From an uncultured Victivallis sp. (GTDB lineage: Bacteria > Verrucomicrobiota > Lentisphaeria > Victivallales > Victivallaceae), in NCBI GenBank assembly GCA_944389895.1, contig CALXOA010000090.1, positions 25,875 to 89,874 of the forward strand: a stretch of 64,000 nucleotides of DNA. The letters run 5' to 3'. The notes under the pieces were generated by a model. That model saw only the letters and a list, made by a program, of their open reading frames with translations. It was not told where the DNA came from and searched no databases. Positions 36,317-44,596 of this stretch are shown piece after piece. A program made the translations under genes and the position numbers. Numbering within the stretch: the first letter of the stretch is position 1; every line of letters starts with the position of its first letter.

Positions 36317-37348
36317 ATGTCTCCGGCAACCTTTTACATTGCCGCCTGTTCGGAGAAACCGGACGGGGGAATCTACCGTTATGAAATGCGGGAATCCGCC
36401 GCCCCGGTGCAGACCGGCTTCACCCGTGTACCCAACGCGAACTGGATCACGTTCTCGCCGGATCGCAGATTCGTCTACACCACCTGCATGGTCGATGGAG
36501 CCGGCGGGGTCGCTTCCTTCCTGCTGGAGAAAGATGGTTCGCTGACGCCGATCAACACCTGCGCCGCCGGAGGAAAGGCAACCTGTTATGTGATTACCGA
36601 CCCGGGCGGGAACTTTCTTTATGCCGCGAATTACCTGACCGGAACCTTCGCCGAGTTCCGGCTCGACGACGGCCGTATCGTTGAACGGACGCAGTTGATC
36701 AGCCACGCAGGCAACCCCCTCGGCCCCAATTCCAAACGGCAGGAAGGGGCGCATCCCCATTTTACAGGCCTGACTCCGGATGGAAAATTTCTCTGTGTGA
36801 TCGACCTCGGCATCGACGCGATCAAGGTCTACCCGCTCGATCCGGAGAAGGGCCTCGACGCCGCCGGAGTCATCACATCGGCAATCACACCCGCCGGTTC
36901 CGGGCCGCGCCACCTGATCTTCGACCGTTCCGGGAAAATCGCCTATCTGCTGAATGAACTCGGCAGCACGGTGATCTCCATGCGCTATTCCGACGGGCAT
37001 TTTACTCCGATCCGGATGGTCAGCACACTGCCGGAACTCAACAACAATGAGACGAAGGCCGCCGCCGTCCGTCTCAGCGCGGATGAGAAATACCTGTTCG
37101 CCTCCAACCGCGGATTCGATTCGATCGCGGTATTCCGACTCGACGGGCGCGGCGGCATGGAGATTGCCGATCTTGTACTCTCCGGGGGCTCCAGTCCGCG
37201 CGACATCAACTTCCTGCCGGGAGGAAAAATGTTCGCGGCCACCAACGAGTTTTCCGATAACGTGGTGTTTTTCGACTGGCGTGGTAACCGATTGATCCCC
37301 AACGGCATCATTCTGAAGCTGCCGCGCCCGCTCAACATCGCCTGGTGA
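36317..37348 (+). CDS. Lactonase family protein (YbhE-type 6-phosphogluconolactonase fold)
   Basis: 343 residues from the ATG at 36317 with AGGGAG upstream. Seven-bladed propeller of the YbhE/Pgl family: repeated F-D-x-G-K/F-LY-A-N blades (DPGGNFLYAANYLTG, SADEKYLFASNRGFD), the conserved GAHPHFTGLTPDG and SGPRHLIF. It would hydrolyse a sugar lactone such as 6-phosphogluconolactone. No signal peptide. The nearby Gfo/Idh/MocA dehydrogenase may make a lactone or keto sugar, so the pair could belong to one sugar route. The exact substrate is uncertain. Confidence 0.88.
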   Translation: MSPATFYIAACSEKPDGGIYRYEMRESAAPVQTGFTRVPNANWITFSPDRRFVYTTCMVDGAGGVASFLLEKDGSLTPINTCAAGGKATCYVITDPGGNFLYAANYLTGTFAEFRLDDGRIVERTQLISHAGNPLGPNSKRQEGAHPHFTGLTPDGKFLCVIDLGIDAIKVYPLDPEKGLDAAGVITSAITPAGSGPRHLIFDRSGKIAYLLNELGSTVISMRYSDGHFTPIRMVSTLPELNNNETKAAAVRLSADEKYLFASNRGFDSIAVFRLDGRGGMEIADLVLSGGSSPRDINFLPGGKMFAATNEFSDNVVFFDWRGNRLIPNGIILKLPRPLNIAW

Positions 37349-37357
37349 TCCGAAAAT

Positions 37358-37393
37358 ATCCGCGCTCCGGCCGGAACGGGCCGGAGCGCGGAT
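37358..37393. terminator. Bidirectional terminator hairpin with perfect 15-bp stem
   Basis: ATCCGCGCTCCGGCC (37358-37372) and its perfect complement (37379-37393) with a 6-nt loop lie between the convergent lactonase and oxidoreductase genes. On the minus strand a short TTTT follows. No T-run follows on the plus strand. Confidence 0.65.
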
Positions 37394-37414
37394 CCACTTC
37401 GCTTTCCAACGCGG

Positions 37415-38560
37415 TCAGCGACCCAGTTTCTTCCAGATCGGCTCGAGATCAACCACTTTTCCGGTGCGGGCCGCCTCGTCAAGGGCGAGAGCGAATACCG
37501 CGCTTTCAAGGCCTTCATTGCCGCTGCATTTCGGCAACGCGCCGGTGGTCATGGAGTCATACAGTTCTTTCATGATGTAACTGTCTCCGCCGCCGTGGCC
37601 ATCACCGGGGATATCGATCTCGGTAACGCCCTCGGCCCCGAGCTGCTTGACGAAGAGCTTTCCGGTGTAAAGGTCAAGCTTCATCGATCCCTCGCTGCAG
37701 GAGAAATACATCCGCCGCTCGGGAATCGCATTGTGCATCGAAGCGAGGAAGGTCAACCGGATGTTGTTGCGATACTCGGCGATCGACACCGAATTGTCCA
37801 TCAAGTCGGTGTCATCGTTGAACGGAGAGGGAATCGCGTGAGGATCCCACCAGCCCTGAAAGATTTTCTCGCCGTACTTCCTGCGCAACGATTCGTTGGC
37901 AGGAAGGAAGAAATTGCGGCCGCCGAAACCGGCGACCCGGGTCGGCAGCGAACCGCAGAACCAGTTCAGGAGATCGAGATCGTGGCAACATTTTTCGAGA
38001 ATGTGCGGTCCTGCCAGCCTGGTATGCCGCCTCCAGTTGCACATGATGTAACTGCCGTGGAGCGGCGGAATATTCTCGTTGGCCTCAATCGCGATGATGT
38101 AACCGAGGCGACCGGAATCGAGAATCTCCTTGGCCTTGCGATAGAGAGGAGAATAGCGCAGAACAAAACCGGTGGCGAAAAGTTTGCCACTCTTCCGGTG
38201 CGCCTCGAAAATCTCCTGACAATCCGGGATGGTGGTCGCCAGCGGTTTTTCACTGAATACATTTTTCCCGGCCCGGAAGGCGGCGAGGATGTGTTCCTTA
38301 TGGAAAGCGTTGGGGGAGAAAATCATCACCCATTCGACACCCGGGGTGTTGATCGCCTCTTCATAACCGGAGCACGGTTGAGTCACTCCTCTGGAGTGCC
38401 AGAGATCAATCGAACCTTCGAGTACTTCGCGGTCCGGGTCGTACGCGGAAAGCAAAGTCACTCCATTGTTGGAATCACGCAGAAGATTGCCGACCACGCA
38501 GCGACTGCGATTACCGGCGCCGATCACGGCGATTCCGATCGTCTTTTTCTTTTCCGTCAT
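37415..38560 (-). CDS. Gfo/Idh/MocA family oxidoreductase
   Basis: 381 residues from the ATG at 38560, preceded by AGGAGGT. The N-terminal Rossmann domain has GIAVIGAGNRS, then the family signature FSEKPLATT with the catalytic Lys, and a C-terminal alpha/beta domain. The segment HILEKCCHDLDLLNWF carries the His-Asp residues of the active site. Family members oxidise or reduce sugars and inositols with bound or free NAD(P). No signal peptide. Divergent from an AraC-type regulator, which probably controls it. Confidence 0.9.
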   Translation of the reverse strand: MTEKKKTIGIAVIGAGNRSRCVVGNLLRDSNNGVTLLSAYDPDREVLEGSIDLWHSRGVTQPCSGYEEAINTPGVEWVMIFSPNAFHKEHILAAFRAGKNVFSEKPLATTIPDCQEIFEAHRKSGKLFATGFVLRYSPLYRKAKEILDSGRLGYIIAIEANENIPPLHGSYIMCNWRRHTRLAGPHILEKCCHDLDLLNWFCGSLPTRVAGFGGRNFFLPANESLRRKYGEKIFQGWWDPHAIPSPFNDDTDLMDNSVSIAEYRNNIRLTFLASMHNAIPERRMYFSCSEGSMKLDLYTGKLFVKQLGAEGVTEIDIPGDGHGGGDSYIMKELYDSMTTGALPKCSGNEGLESAVFALALDEAARTGKVVDLEPIWKKLGR

Positions 38561-38592
38561 GAAATACCTCCTGATGATATGGGAGTGTTGGT

Positions 38593-38622
38593 TTGACAAA
38601 AATCTGCCGTCAGATGTATATT
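38593..38622 (+). promoter_or_regulatory. Predicted promoter of the AraC-type regulator gene
   Basis: TTGACA (38593-38598), an 18-bp spacer and TATATT (38617-38622), about 25 bp before the ATG at 38647. Confidence 0.55.
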
Positions 38623-38625
38623 ATA
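38620..38625 (-). promoter_or_regulatory. Predicted -10 box of the oxidoreductase gene
   Basis: Minus-strand TATAAT (38625-38620) overlaps the -10 of the divergent regulator promoter by three bases. The -35 is a poor match, as expected for an activator-dependent promoter. RNA polymerase probably cannot occupy both promoters at once. Confidence 0.4.
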
Positions 38626-38646
38626 CCCCGATAACACAAAACGGAA

Positions 38647-39564
38647 ATGGATAAAAGCCGCATGGGTGATGACAAAATACGCTACGACCGGAACGATGCT
38701 GAAATCAACGTCCATCGACTGGTCGGTAAAATGCCGGAGCTGCCCCGGCGGTATGGTCTCTGGATCATCAATGCCGCCGGCGCCGGCCGGTCGCCGAAAG
38801 GCAGCTTCGCACATTGTCCGCAGCGACGGTTTGAGTTCTATTCCCTTTCGCACCTGATCGAGGGGGGGGGGAAGCTCTGGTTTCCCGGCGGCCGCGAAGC
38901 GGAAGTGCGTCCGGGTCAGGCAATCCTGATCACCCCCGGGACAATCCATCGTTACGGAGGCAGTGAAACGGAACCCTACATAGAGGACTCCATCCGTTTC
39001 TGCGGTCCGGTCGCGGATATGATGCAGGCTGCCGGGGTAATCTCCTCAGGACTCTTCCATTTCGGTTCCGTGCGGCGGCTGCTGCCGTTGATCGAACTGA
39101 TACAGGATCCCTCCAACGATGCCCAGATCAACGCGAACGTCGCCCTGCAGCAACTGCTGGTCGATCTTTACAATGAACAACGGCGGGGAGCCGCCTCGGG
39201 GACCCCGATGGAGGAGTTGATCCGGCAGATCAAATCGCGTCCGGATCACTGGTGGACCGTCGGAGAACTGGCGGAGTTCTGCAATCTGAGCACCGATCAG
39301 TTGCGACGTAATTTTCTCCGCCATACCGGAATGCGCCCAAAACACTACATCGAGGAGCTCAAACTGCGTCAGGCCGCGGAGTTGCTGATTTCGACAACGT
39401 TGCCCGTCGGAGAAGTGGCAGCGCGTTTCGGCTACCTGGATCCCTACCATTTCAGCCGCCGCTTCAAAGCATTCTCCGGAATGGCTCCAGAGCGCTATCG
39501 CAATGAATCCCCGGGAGCGATACGCCGGAAAAAACCGGAAGAAAGCTTGACTTTCCCAAGATGA
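38647..39564 (+). CDS. AraC-family transcriptional regulator with cupin domain
   Basis: 305 residues. The N-terminal half is a cupin sugar-sensing domain (LWFPGGREAEVRPGQAILITPG, IHRYGG). The C-terminal half has two helix-turn-helix motifs (WTVGELAEFCNLSTDQLRRNF and LPVGEVAARFGY) and the AraC signature DPYHFSRRFKAFSGMAP. It is divergent from the Gfo/Idh/MocA gene and upstream of a pseudopilin gene, so it may activate one or both. A run of ten G (38862-38871) lies in the coding sequence of the cupin domain. The start codon lacks a strong ribosome site. Confidence 0.92.
   Translation: MDKSRMGDDKIRYDRNDAEINVHRLVGKMPELPRRYGLWIINAAGAGRSPKGSFAHCPQRRFEFYSLSHLIEGGGKLWFPGGREAEVRPGQAILITPGTIHRYGGSETEPYIEDSIRFCGPVADMMQAAGVISSGLFHFGSVRRLLPLIELIQDPSNDAQINANVALQQLLVDLYNEQRRGAASGTPMEELIRQIKSRPDHWWTVGELAEFCNLSTDQLRRNFLRHTGMRPKHYIEELKLRQAAELLISTTLPVGEVAARFGYLDPYHFSRRFKAFSGMAPERYRNESPGAIRRKKPEESLTFPR
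38862..38871 (+). repeat. Run of ten G inside the AraC-type gene
   Basis: Ten consecutive G encode part of LIEGGGKLW at about residue 72. Loss or gain of one G would shift the frame and remove the DNA-binding domain. The gene is in frame as sequenced. Confidence 0.8.
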
Positions 39565-39803
39565 CCACAACAGCCCGTCATCTGGAAACATTCGCCCGGG
39601 ATGAGATCCTTCATCCGGAAAATTCATCCTTTCATTTCCGGTTGCCGTGCTCCGCACATTGTCCCGCCTGAGTCAAAACGGGCCGGAAGGTGGAGAAAGA
39701 GTCCCCGTGATGCAACCTCCGTAATTCATTTCGAGCGCAAAGAAAAAGGGGTGCGCCAGACTCACGGAACTCCATGAAAAAGTTTTTTTTTCAGACACAC
39801 GAC
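39565..39803. other. Intergenic region without recognisable gene
   Basis: About 240 bases after the AraC-type gene. No open frame with a ribosome site, no tRNA-like fold and no clear terminator seen. A/T content rises sharply towards the promoter at 39804. Confidence 0.4.
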
Positions 39804-39832
39804 TTGCTTTTTTACAAATTCCGTACCATAAT
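39804..39832 (+). promoter_or_regulatory. Predicted promoter of the second pseudopilin gene
   Basis: TTGCTT (39804-39809), a 17-bp spacer and CATAAT (39827-39832), about 35 bp upstream of the ATG. Confidence 0.45.
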
Positions 39833-39867
39833 ATAAAGAGTAACAAGTAATCCTGCATGGAGAAAAA

Positions 39868-40611
39868 ATGATGATGAAACGTATTAAGTGCTTTACCCTT
39901 ATCGAGTTGCTGGTCGTGATCGCGATCATCGCCATCTTGGCGGCCATGCTGCTTCCCGCATTGAATCAGGCGCGGCAGACCGCGAAGAAAATCAAGTGCA
40001 CCGGTATTCTGAAACAGTACGGCACCGCCGCGATGCTCTATTCGAACAGTTACGATGACTTCATGGTTCCCGGAAACCCCGGAGCGAAAGGGGTCACCTG
40101 GTACCGCAATCTGGCGTATATCACAATGCTCGGCAGCGGTTATGATTCCAGTAACAATCCCGGGGATCTCGCCAATAACAAAACCTCCGGCCACACCGGG
40201 GCCGGTATGATCTGCCCGGATGCCATCTCAGCCTCCTCTCCGAGCTATATCAGCAATGGAATGCCGAACATCCAACGCAGTTACGGAGTCACGGCGGAAG
40301 ATTTTCCGGAGGATCCCTGGTCCCGGGGAGACAAAATCTATGCTTATAAGCTCACCCGGGTCCAGCAGCCCTCGAAGCGGATGGCATTCGTCGACGGTTG
40401 CGACTGGGCGCTGTTCTACAGCAAAACAGATCCCTCTGCTTACCGCCTGGCAGGAGAAAACGGAACCGATACCAACTATGTTGCCTACCGCCACGGTGGA
40501 TTGAATCAGTTGAATGCCGCACTGTTCGACGGGCATGTCGAGACAATGGCATCTACCGAAGTGCGCAAGGAGCGGCGCTGGAAAAAGTTCTACGACGCCT
40601 ATACCGAATGA
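39868..40611 (+). CDS. Type II pseudopilin-like protein
   Basis: 247 residues; GGAG precedes a run of three ATG codons starting at 39868. Leader MMMKRIKC followed by [19 protein letters not shown], cleaved by prepilin peptidase. The residue before FTLIE is Cys instead of Gly. The helix continues as [17 protein letters not shown], as in the pseudopilin at 24314 and the secreted protein at 179-1861. The C-terminus has an H-x11-DGH element (LFDGHVETM). It has its own promoter and a strong terminator, so it is a single-gene unit downstream of the AraC-type regulator. Function unknown. Confidence 0.9.
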   Translation: MMMKRIKCFTLIELLVVIAIIAILAAMLLPALNQARQTAKKIKCTGILKQYGTAAMLYSNSYDDFMVPGNPGAKGVTWYRNLAYITMLGSGYDSSNNPGDLANNKTSGHTGAGMICPDAISASSPSYISNGMPNIQRSYGVTAEDFPEDPWSRGDKIYAYKLTRVQQPSKRMAFVDGCDWALFYSKTDPSAYRLAGENGTDTNYVAYRHGGLNQLNAALFDGHVETMASTEVRKERRWKKFYDAYTE

Positions 40612-40665
40612 CATATTCTTCCCGGTGTGGAATACAGTCCGTCTGCACCATGGGTCGCACAGATG

Positions 40666-40697
40666 TTCTCCCCTTTTTTGAGGGGAGAATATTTTTT
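40666..40697 (+). terminator. Strong Rho-independent terminator
   Basis: TTCTCCCCT (40666-40674) pairs perfectly with AGGGGAGAA (40681-40689), 6-nt loop, followed by a T-rich run (40690-40697). Confidence 0.88.
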
Positions 40698-40711
40698 ACC
40701 CGGTTGCGAAC

Positions 40712-40740
40712 TTGAAAACAGCTGCCAAAAGGGTTATATT
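40712..40740 (+). promoter_or_regulatory. Predicted promoter of the sigma-factor/kinase operon
   Basis: TTGAAA (40712-40717), a 17-bp spacer and TATATT (40735-40740), about 50 bp before the ATG of the sigma-factor gene. It looks like a housekeeping promoter and not an ECF-type GGAAC element. Confidence 0.55.
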
Positions 40741-40790
40741 ATCGACATGATCTGTTTTGAGAATACCTGTATGGATTCACGAATAAAAAC

Positions 40791-41384
40791 ATGTCGTTTA
40801 CAACCCGGGAAAGTCTGCTCAACAAGATTCAGGATGGCGATCAGGCCTCCTGGGAAGAGTTTTATCTCCTTTATCGGCCGATGGCTTTTCGCCACGGCCG
40901 CCGGCTGGGGCTCTCCCGCGAGGAGTGCGACGAACTTTTTCAGCAGGTGATGGTTCAGTTCTTCAAGAGTATCGGAACCTTTCACTACCAGCCTGAGCTC
41001 GGCCGGTTCCGCAACTACCTGATCCGGGCTCTCCGCCACGCGGCAAGCCGGTTGCTTGAACACCGGCAACCGGTTGAAATGCTTCCGGAAACCCTCTCCG
41101 CCGTGAACGAAGGGGGGCTCCTGAATGAAATTGATCGGAAAATCCTCGCTGACTGGCGAGGAGCATTGTTCAACCAGGCATTGGCTGAACTCAAGAAACA
41201 AGTCGAGCAACAGACTTTCGAAGCATTCTGTTTCTACGGTCTGCAGCGGAGGGAGGTCGGGGAGGTCGCAGACTACCTCCAGATGAAGCCCGGCAGCGTC
41301 TACACCGCAAAATCCCGCTGTGTGGCGATGCTCAGAAATATTATCGGGGAACTTCAGAAATCCGATCCGGAGTTCAAATTATGA
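40791..41384 (+). CDS. ECF-type RNA polymerase sigma factor
   Basis: 197 residues. Region 2 is seen in WEEFYLLYRPMAFRHGRRLG, CDELFQQVMVQFFK and FRNYLIRALRHAA. Region 4 is seen in FYGLQRREVGEVADYLQMKPGSVYTAKSR. Regions 1.1 and 3 are absent, as in extracytoplasmic-function sigma factors. It is co-encoded with a small zinc-finger protein and a membrane Ser/Thr kinase through 4-base overlaps, an arrangement known in Planctomycetes and relatives where the kinase is thought to control the sigma factor. Target genes unknown; the leader has no strong ribosome site. Confidence 0.88.
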   Translation: MSFTTRESLLNKIQDGDQASWEEFYLLYRPMAFRHGRRLGLSREECDELFQQVMVQFFKSIGTFHYQPELGRFRNYLIRALRHAASRLLEHRQPVEMLPETLSAVNEGGLLNEIDRKILADWRGALFNQALAELKKQVEQQTFEAFCFYGLQRREVGEVADYLQMKPGSVYTAKSRCVAMLRNIIGELQKSDPEFKL

Positions 41385-41635
41385 GACATTGCACGGAAGA
41401 AGAACTTGAGAAATGCCTCAACCGCAGCCGGGGGCGTTTTTGTCCGACCGTTTTCCTGAGACGCCTCCATTTGCGCAACTGCCCGGAATGCCGGAGCCGG
41501 TTCCGGCATCTTGTGGAAGATGATCGCTTCCTCGCGGATTTCGTCCGGGAACTGGACGAATATCGCCGGCGGCTCGGGGAGTTCAGCGACAGTGCCGGGG
41601 AACCGGAGCGGAAACCAGGACGGGACTGGAAGTGA
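41381..41635 (+). CDS. Small zinc-finger protein, probable anti-sigma factor
   Basis: 84 residues; ATG overlaps the sigma stop (ATGA). The zinc-binding anti-sigma signature H-x3-C-x2-C is present as HLRNCPEC near residues 30-37. The rest is helical and charged. There is no membrane segment, so it would be a soluble anti-sigma or adaptor. The kinase downstream could control it by phosphorylation; the Ser residues (FSDSAGE) in the tail are possible sites. The role is inferred from the motif and from its position between sigma and kinase. Confidence 0.75.
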   Translation: MRHCTEEELEKCLNRSRGRFCPTVFLRRLHLRNCPECRSRFRHLVEDDRFLADFVRELDEYRRRLGEFSDSAGEPERKPGRDWK

Positions 41636-44466
41636 ATCAGACTTTTCCGCGACGTTTCGGTGATTATCAGTTGCTGTTCTCCTGCGGCAGCGGTGCATTC
41701 GGAGAGGTCTTTGTCGCCGAAGATCTTACAGGGATGCGTTTCGCCCTCAAAACTCTGCCGAAATCCCCTGCGGCCGACCGGGAACTCGCCGGCCTGCGTC
41801 GTTACCGCTCTCTGGCGCAGGAGCACCCCAACCTGATCCGTATCCACCACATCGGGACGACGGAAACACAACTCTATTACACCATGGATCTGGCCGACAA
41901 CCTTTCGGAAAACCCGGAAATCTATCTCCCGGATACCCTGGAAAACCGGCTCCGCCGGAACGGACGGCTTCCCCCGGCACAGGTACTTGTACTGAGCAGT
42001 CAATTGCTGGCGGGACTGGAATTTCTGACCGGAAACCGGCTCGTCCACCGTGACATCAAGCCCGCGAACATCATCTTCATCGGAGGGATCGCCAGACTCA
42101 GCGACATCGGTCTTGTCTCCGAAATAGAAAAAACGGTGTCGCTGGCCGGAACCGTTGGATTCATCTCGCCGGAACTCCTGACCGGTGCGGGAACGGCCGG
42201 TGTCAGTTCCGACATCTACTCCCTCGGAAAAGTCCTCTACTGCGCATTGACCGGACAGCCGCCCCACCGTTATCCGATCGTTCCTCCGGATCTGCCGCTG
42301 GCGACCTGCCGGGGTTTCCGACCGATTCTGACCCGGGCATGTAATCCGAATCCCGCGGCACGGTTCGATTCACCGGCCTCGTTCCGTCGGGCGCTGCCAG
42401 ACCAGCTGCCCGCCGGGGGAAAAGTTTCGCGGTTGATCGATCGGGTGCGGCTCTTTTCCGCCCGGCACCGGAATTGCGGCCGCAAACTCGCCCTCGCAAC
42501 CGGAATCGTCTGCCTTGTTCTCGTTGTGTCGACGATATTTCTGATGGAACTGCACCATTCCAGAAAACAACTTGCGGAGGCCACGCGGATTCGTGCGCAG
42601 GCGAGCGCCGACCGTCTGCTTGCCCGACGTCCGTTGCTGGATCGCGCATTTCAGCTGTATGCGCAGAACGATCGGGAAGAATGGACCCGGGAAATCAACC
42701 GTTTTCTGGCGGAATGTTCCGCCGGGCGCTGGAAGAGTGCGGCCGAAATGGCCGACACACTCGACACCCGGTTGGAAAAATTCGCCGAAGCCGAACTCCG
42801 GAAGCTGCTGGCATCCTTCGGACCGCCGCCTGCCCGGTTCGAAGAATCATGGTACAATACACGCCTCGCCGCACTCGTCGCCTTTCGGGAAACACCGCTT
42901 TTCGACCGGCTGAATGAAGATGCCGGGAAGCAGCTTGCCGGCGCGATCGACCGTTACCGTTCGACGCTGAATCAATTCTGGCGAGGGCCGGTTTCCGGTA
43001 CGGACTGGGCATTCTTCGAGACACCGGATCTGACTTTCAACTTCGTGCCGCCGGGCGGCTTCGAGATGGGGAAAACGAAGAAATTCACCCGAATCCCCTA
43101 CCACTTCTGGATTGCCCGTGCCGAAGTGCTCAATTTGACCTGCAGCACGTACGCCGGTCCACCGCCGAGCCTGAATCACGATCCGCTCGCGCCGGTGGAA
43201 CGAATCGTCTGGAACGATATGCTGGCGCTGAGCCGCACCCTGACCGAGAATGCGCAATCCGCCGGATTGCTGCCGAAAGGCTACATCATCCGCCCGCCGC
43301 TGGAAAAGGAGTGGGAATATGCCGCAACCGGCGCCTGGCGTGCGACACCGGAGAAACAACCGACACCTCAGGAACTTGAGGTCTGCGGCTGGTTCAGCAC
43401 CAACTCCGGGCAGCAGAGCAGCCGTGTTCAACAGAAAGAACCCGATGCACTCGGCCTTTTTGACATGCTCGGCAATGTCTCGGAGATCACGATTCCGGAA
43501 CAGCCTTTCTTTCCCAACCTGATGGTCGAACGCGGCGGCAGTTTCCGCAATCCGCCGAACGACCATCTCTGGCGTTACGAATGGCTCTGCAACCAGACAC
43601 TCTACTGGTGCGGATTCCGGCTGGTCGTCGCGCCGGGATCCCCGGAATTTTTCGACCGGTTCTGGTTTTCCGGAGATGCACAACGGCTCCGGGCAGGAGA
43701 AAACGAATTCGAACTCTTCGGGGGAAATCTCGGTTGCGTCGATGGAGAAACGGCGGAGAAGATCTGCAAATTACTTGGAGGCCATCCGGCAACGTTATCC
43801 GATCCCCGGGTGCGCCGGCAAATCATCGAACAGCAACCGCTGGCCGCATGCTATCCGGTGCTGGTCGGCGGCAGACGCGGAAAAGACGGGGTCTGGCGCT
43901 GGTTCGACAACACACCAATCGCGGGACTGGACTGGATCGGGACAAACGATTCGCCTGAACGCTCCTTTCTGTGCTGGGAAAACCGCCGCTTCTCAGCGGT
44001 CGGAAAGCGCAAACTCCCACTGTTTCTGTGTGAATGGAACCCCGCAGAACTCGCGCACCGCGGCAGCCGCAGGCTGTGGGAGGAGCCTTCGGAGCTGGAG
44101 TTGAAACGTTTCCGCTGCGCCGGCAGAGAGTTCCGTCTGCTCGCCGTTCCCGGCCGCTGGTATACGCTGCGAAGAATCTGCGAACTTCTCGGCGGACGCC
44201 CCGCCGTGCTGGATACACCGGAGTTGAAGCAGCAGCTCCTTGCAGAACTCGCCCGCTTCCCCGGCCGTCGCATCGCCCTCGGCGGCTTCCGGAAATATGA
44301 TCGCTGGCTTTGGATCAACGACCGGGTTGCAGCAGGAAAGTACGAACCTCTGCGTTCCCCTGGGCCGACGGCACGAAACGACAACTACCTCGGTGTGCTC
44401 AATGGCCGGATCGGTTTCGACGACAGTTTCCATGCCGTACTCTGTGAACGGACGGCAACCCCGTGA
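41632..44466 (+). CDS. Transmembrane Ser/Thr protein kinase with FGE-like and two lectin-like domains
   Basis: 944 residues from a GTG overlapping the previous stop. Kinase domain 1-260: GSGAFGEV loop, FALKTL Lys, HRDIKPAN catalytic loop near 140, SDIG in place of DFG, and SPE in place of APE. A membrane helix lies at about 286-307 (TGIVCLVLVVSTIFL). The outer part has a helical stretch, then a formylglycine-generating-enzyme/sulfatase-modifying domain at about 467-670 (FVPPGGFEMG, PPLEKEWEYAA, ERGGSFRN, WCGFRLV). Two C-type-lectin-like repeats follow at about 683-803 and 823-943, each with a CxLLGGxPA block and a tryptophan pattern. Probably senses a glycan or sulfated ligand outside and signals to the sigma/zinc-finger pair. 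Confidence 0.85.
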   Translation: MNQTFPRRFGDYQLLFSCGSGAFGEVFVAEDLTGMRFALKTLPKSPAADRELAGLRRYRSLAQEHPNLIRIHHIGTTETQLYYTMDLADNLSENPEIYLPDTLENRLRRNGRLPPAQVLVLSSQLLAGLEFLTGNRLVHRDIKPANIIFIGGIARLSDIGLVSEIEKTVSLAGTVGFISPELLTGAGTAGVSSDIYSLGKVLYCALTGQPPHRYPIVPPDLPLATCRGFRPILTRACNPNPAARFDSPASFRRALPDQLPAGGKVSRLIDRVRLFSARHRNCGRKLALATGIVCLVLVVSTIFLMELHHSRKQLAEATRIRAQASADRLLARRPLLDRAFQLYAQNDREEWTREINRFLAECSAGRWKSAAEMADTLDTRLEKFAEAELRKLLASFGPPPARFEESWYNTRLAALVAFRETPLFDRLNEDAGKQLAGAIDRYRSTLNQFWRGPVSGTDWAFFETPDLTFNFVPPGGFEMGKTKKFTRIPYHFWIARAEVLNLTCSTYAGPPPSLNHDPLAPVERIVWNDMLALSRTLTENAQSAGLLPKGYIIRPPLEKEWEYAATGAWRATPEKQPTPQELEVCGWFSTNSGQQSSRVQQKEPDALGLFDMLGNVSEITIPEQPFFPNLMVERGGSFRNPPNDHLWRYEWLCNQTLYWCGFRLVVAPGSPEFFDRFWFSGDAQRLRAGENEFELFGGNLGCVDGETAEKICKLLGGHPATLSDPRVRRQIIEQQPLAACYPVLVGGRRGKDGVWRWFDNTPIAGLDWIGTNDSPERSFLCWENRRFSAVGKRKLPLFLCEWNPAELAHRGSRRLWEEPSELELKRFRCAGREFRLLAVPGRWYTLRRICELLGGRPAVLDTPELKQQLLAELARFPGRRIALGGFRKYDRWLWINDRVAAGKYEPLRSPGPTARNDNYLGVLNGRIGFDDSFHAVLCERTATP

Positions 44467-44509
44467 CCACCGGGCACCGAACTTTTCATCTCTTTCCCGG
44501 TGACGGCGT

Positions 44510-44538
44510 TTTACAAAATTATTTCCCGATGCTATATT
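44510..44538 (+). promoter_or_regulatory. Predicted promoter of hom-lysC
   Basis: TTTACA (44510-44515), a 17-bp spacer and TATATT (44533-44538), about 58 bp upstream of the hom GTG. Confidence 0.5.
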
Positions 44539-44596
44539 AGAAGGATGGTGATATTTTCAATTCCGGAACCGGACAGTTACAGGAGATCTCAGCATC

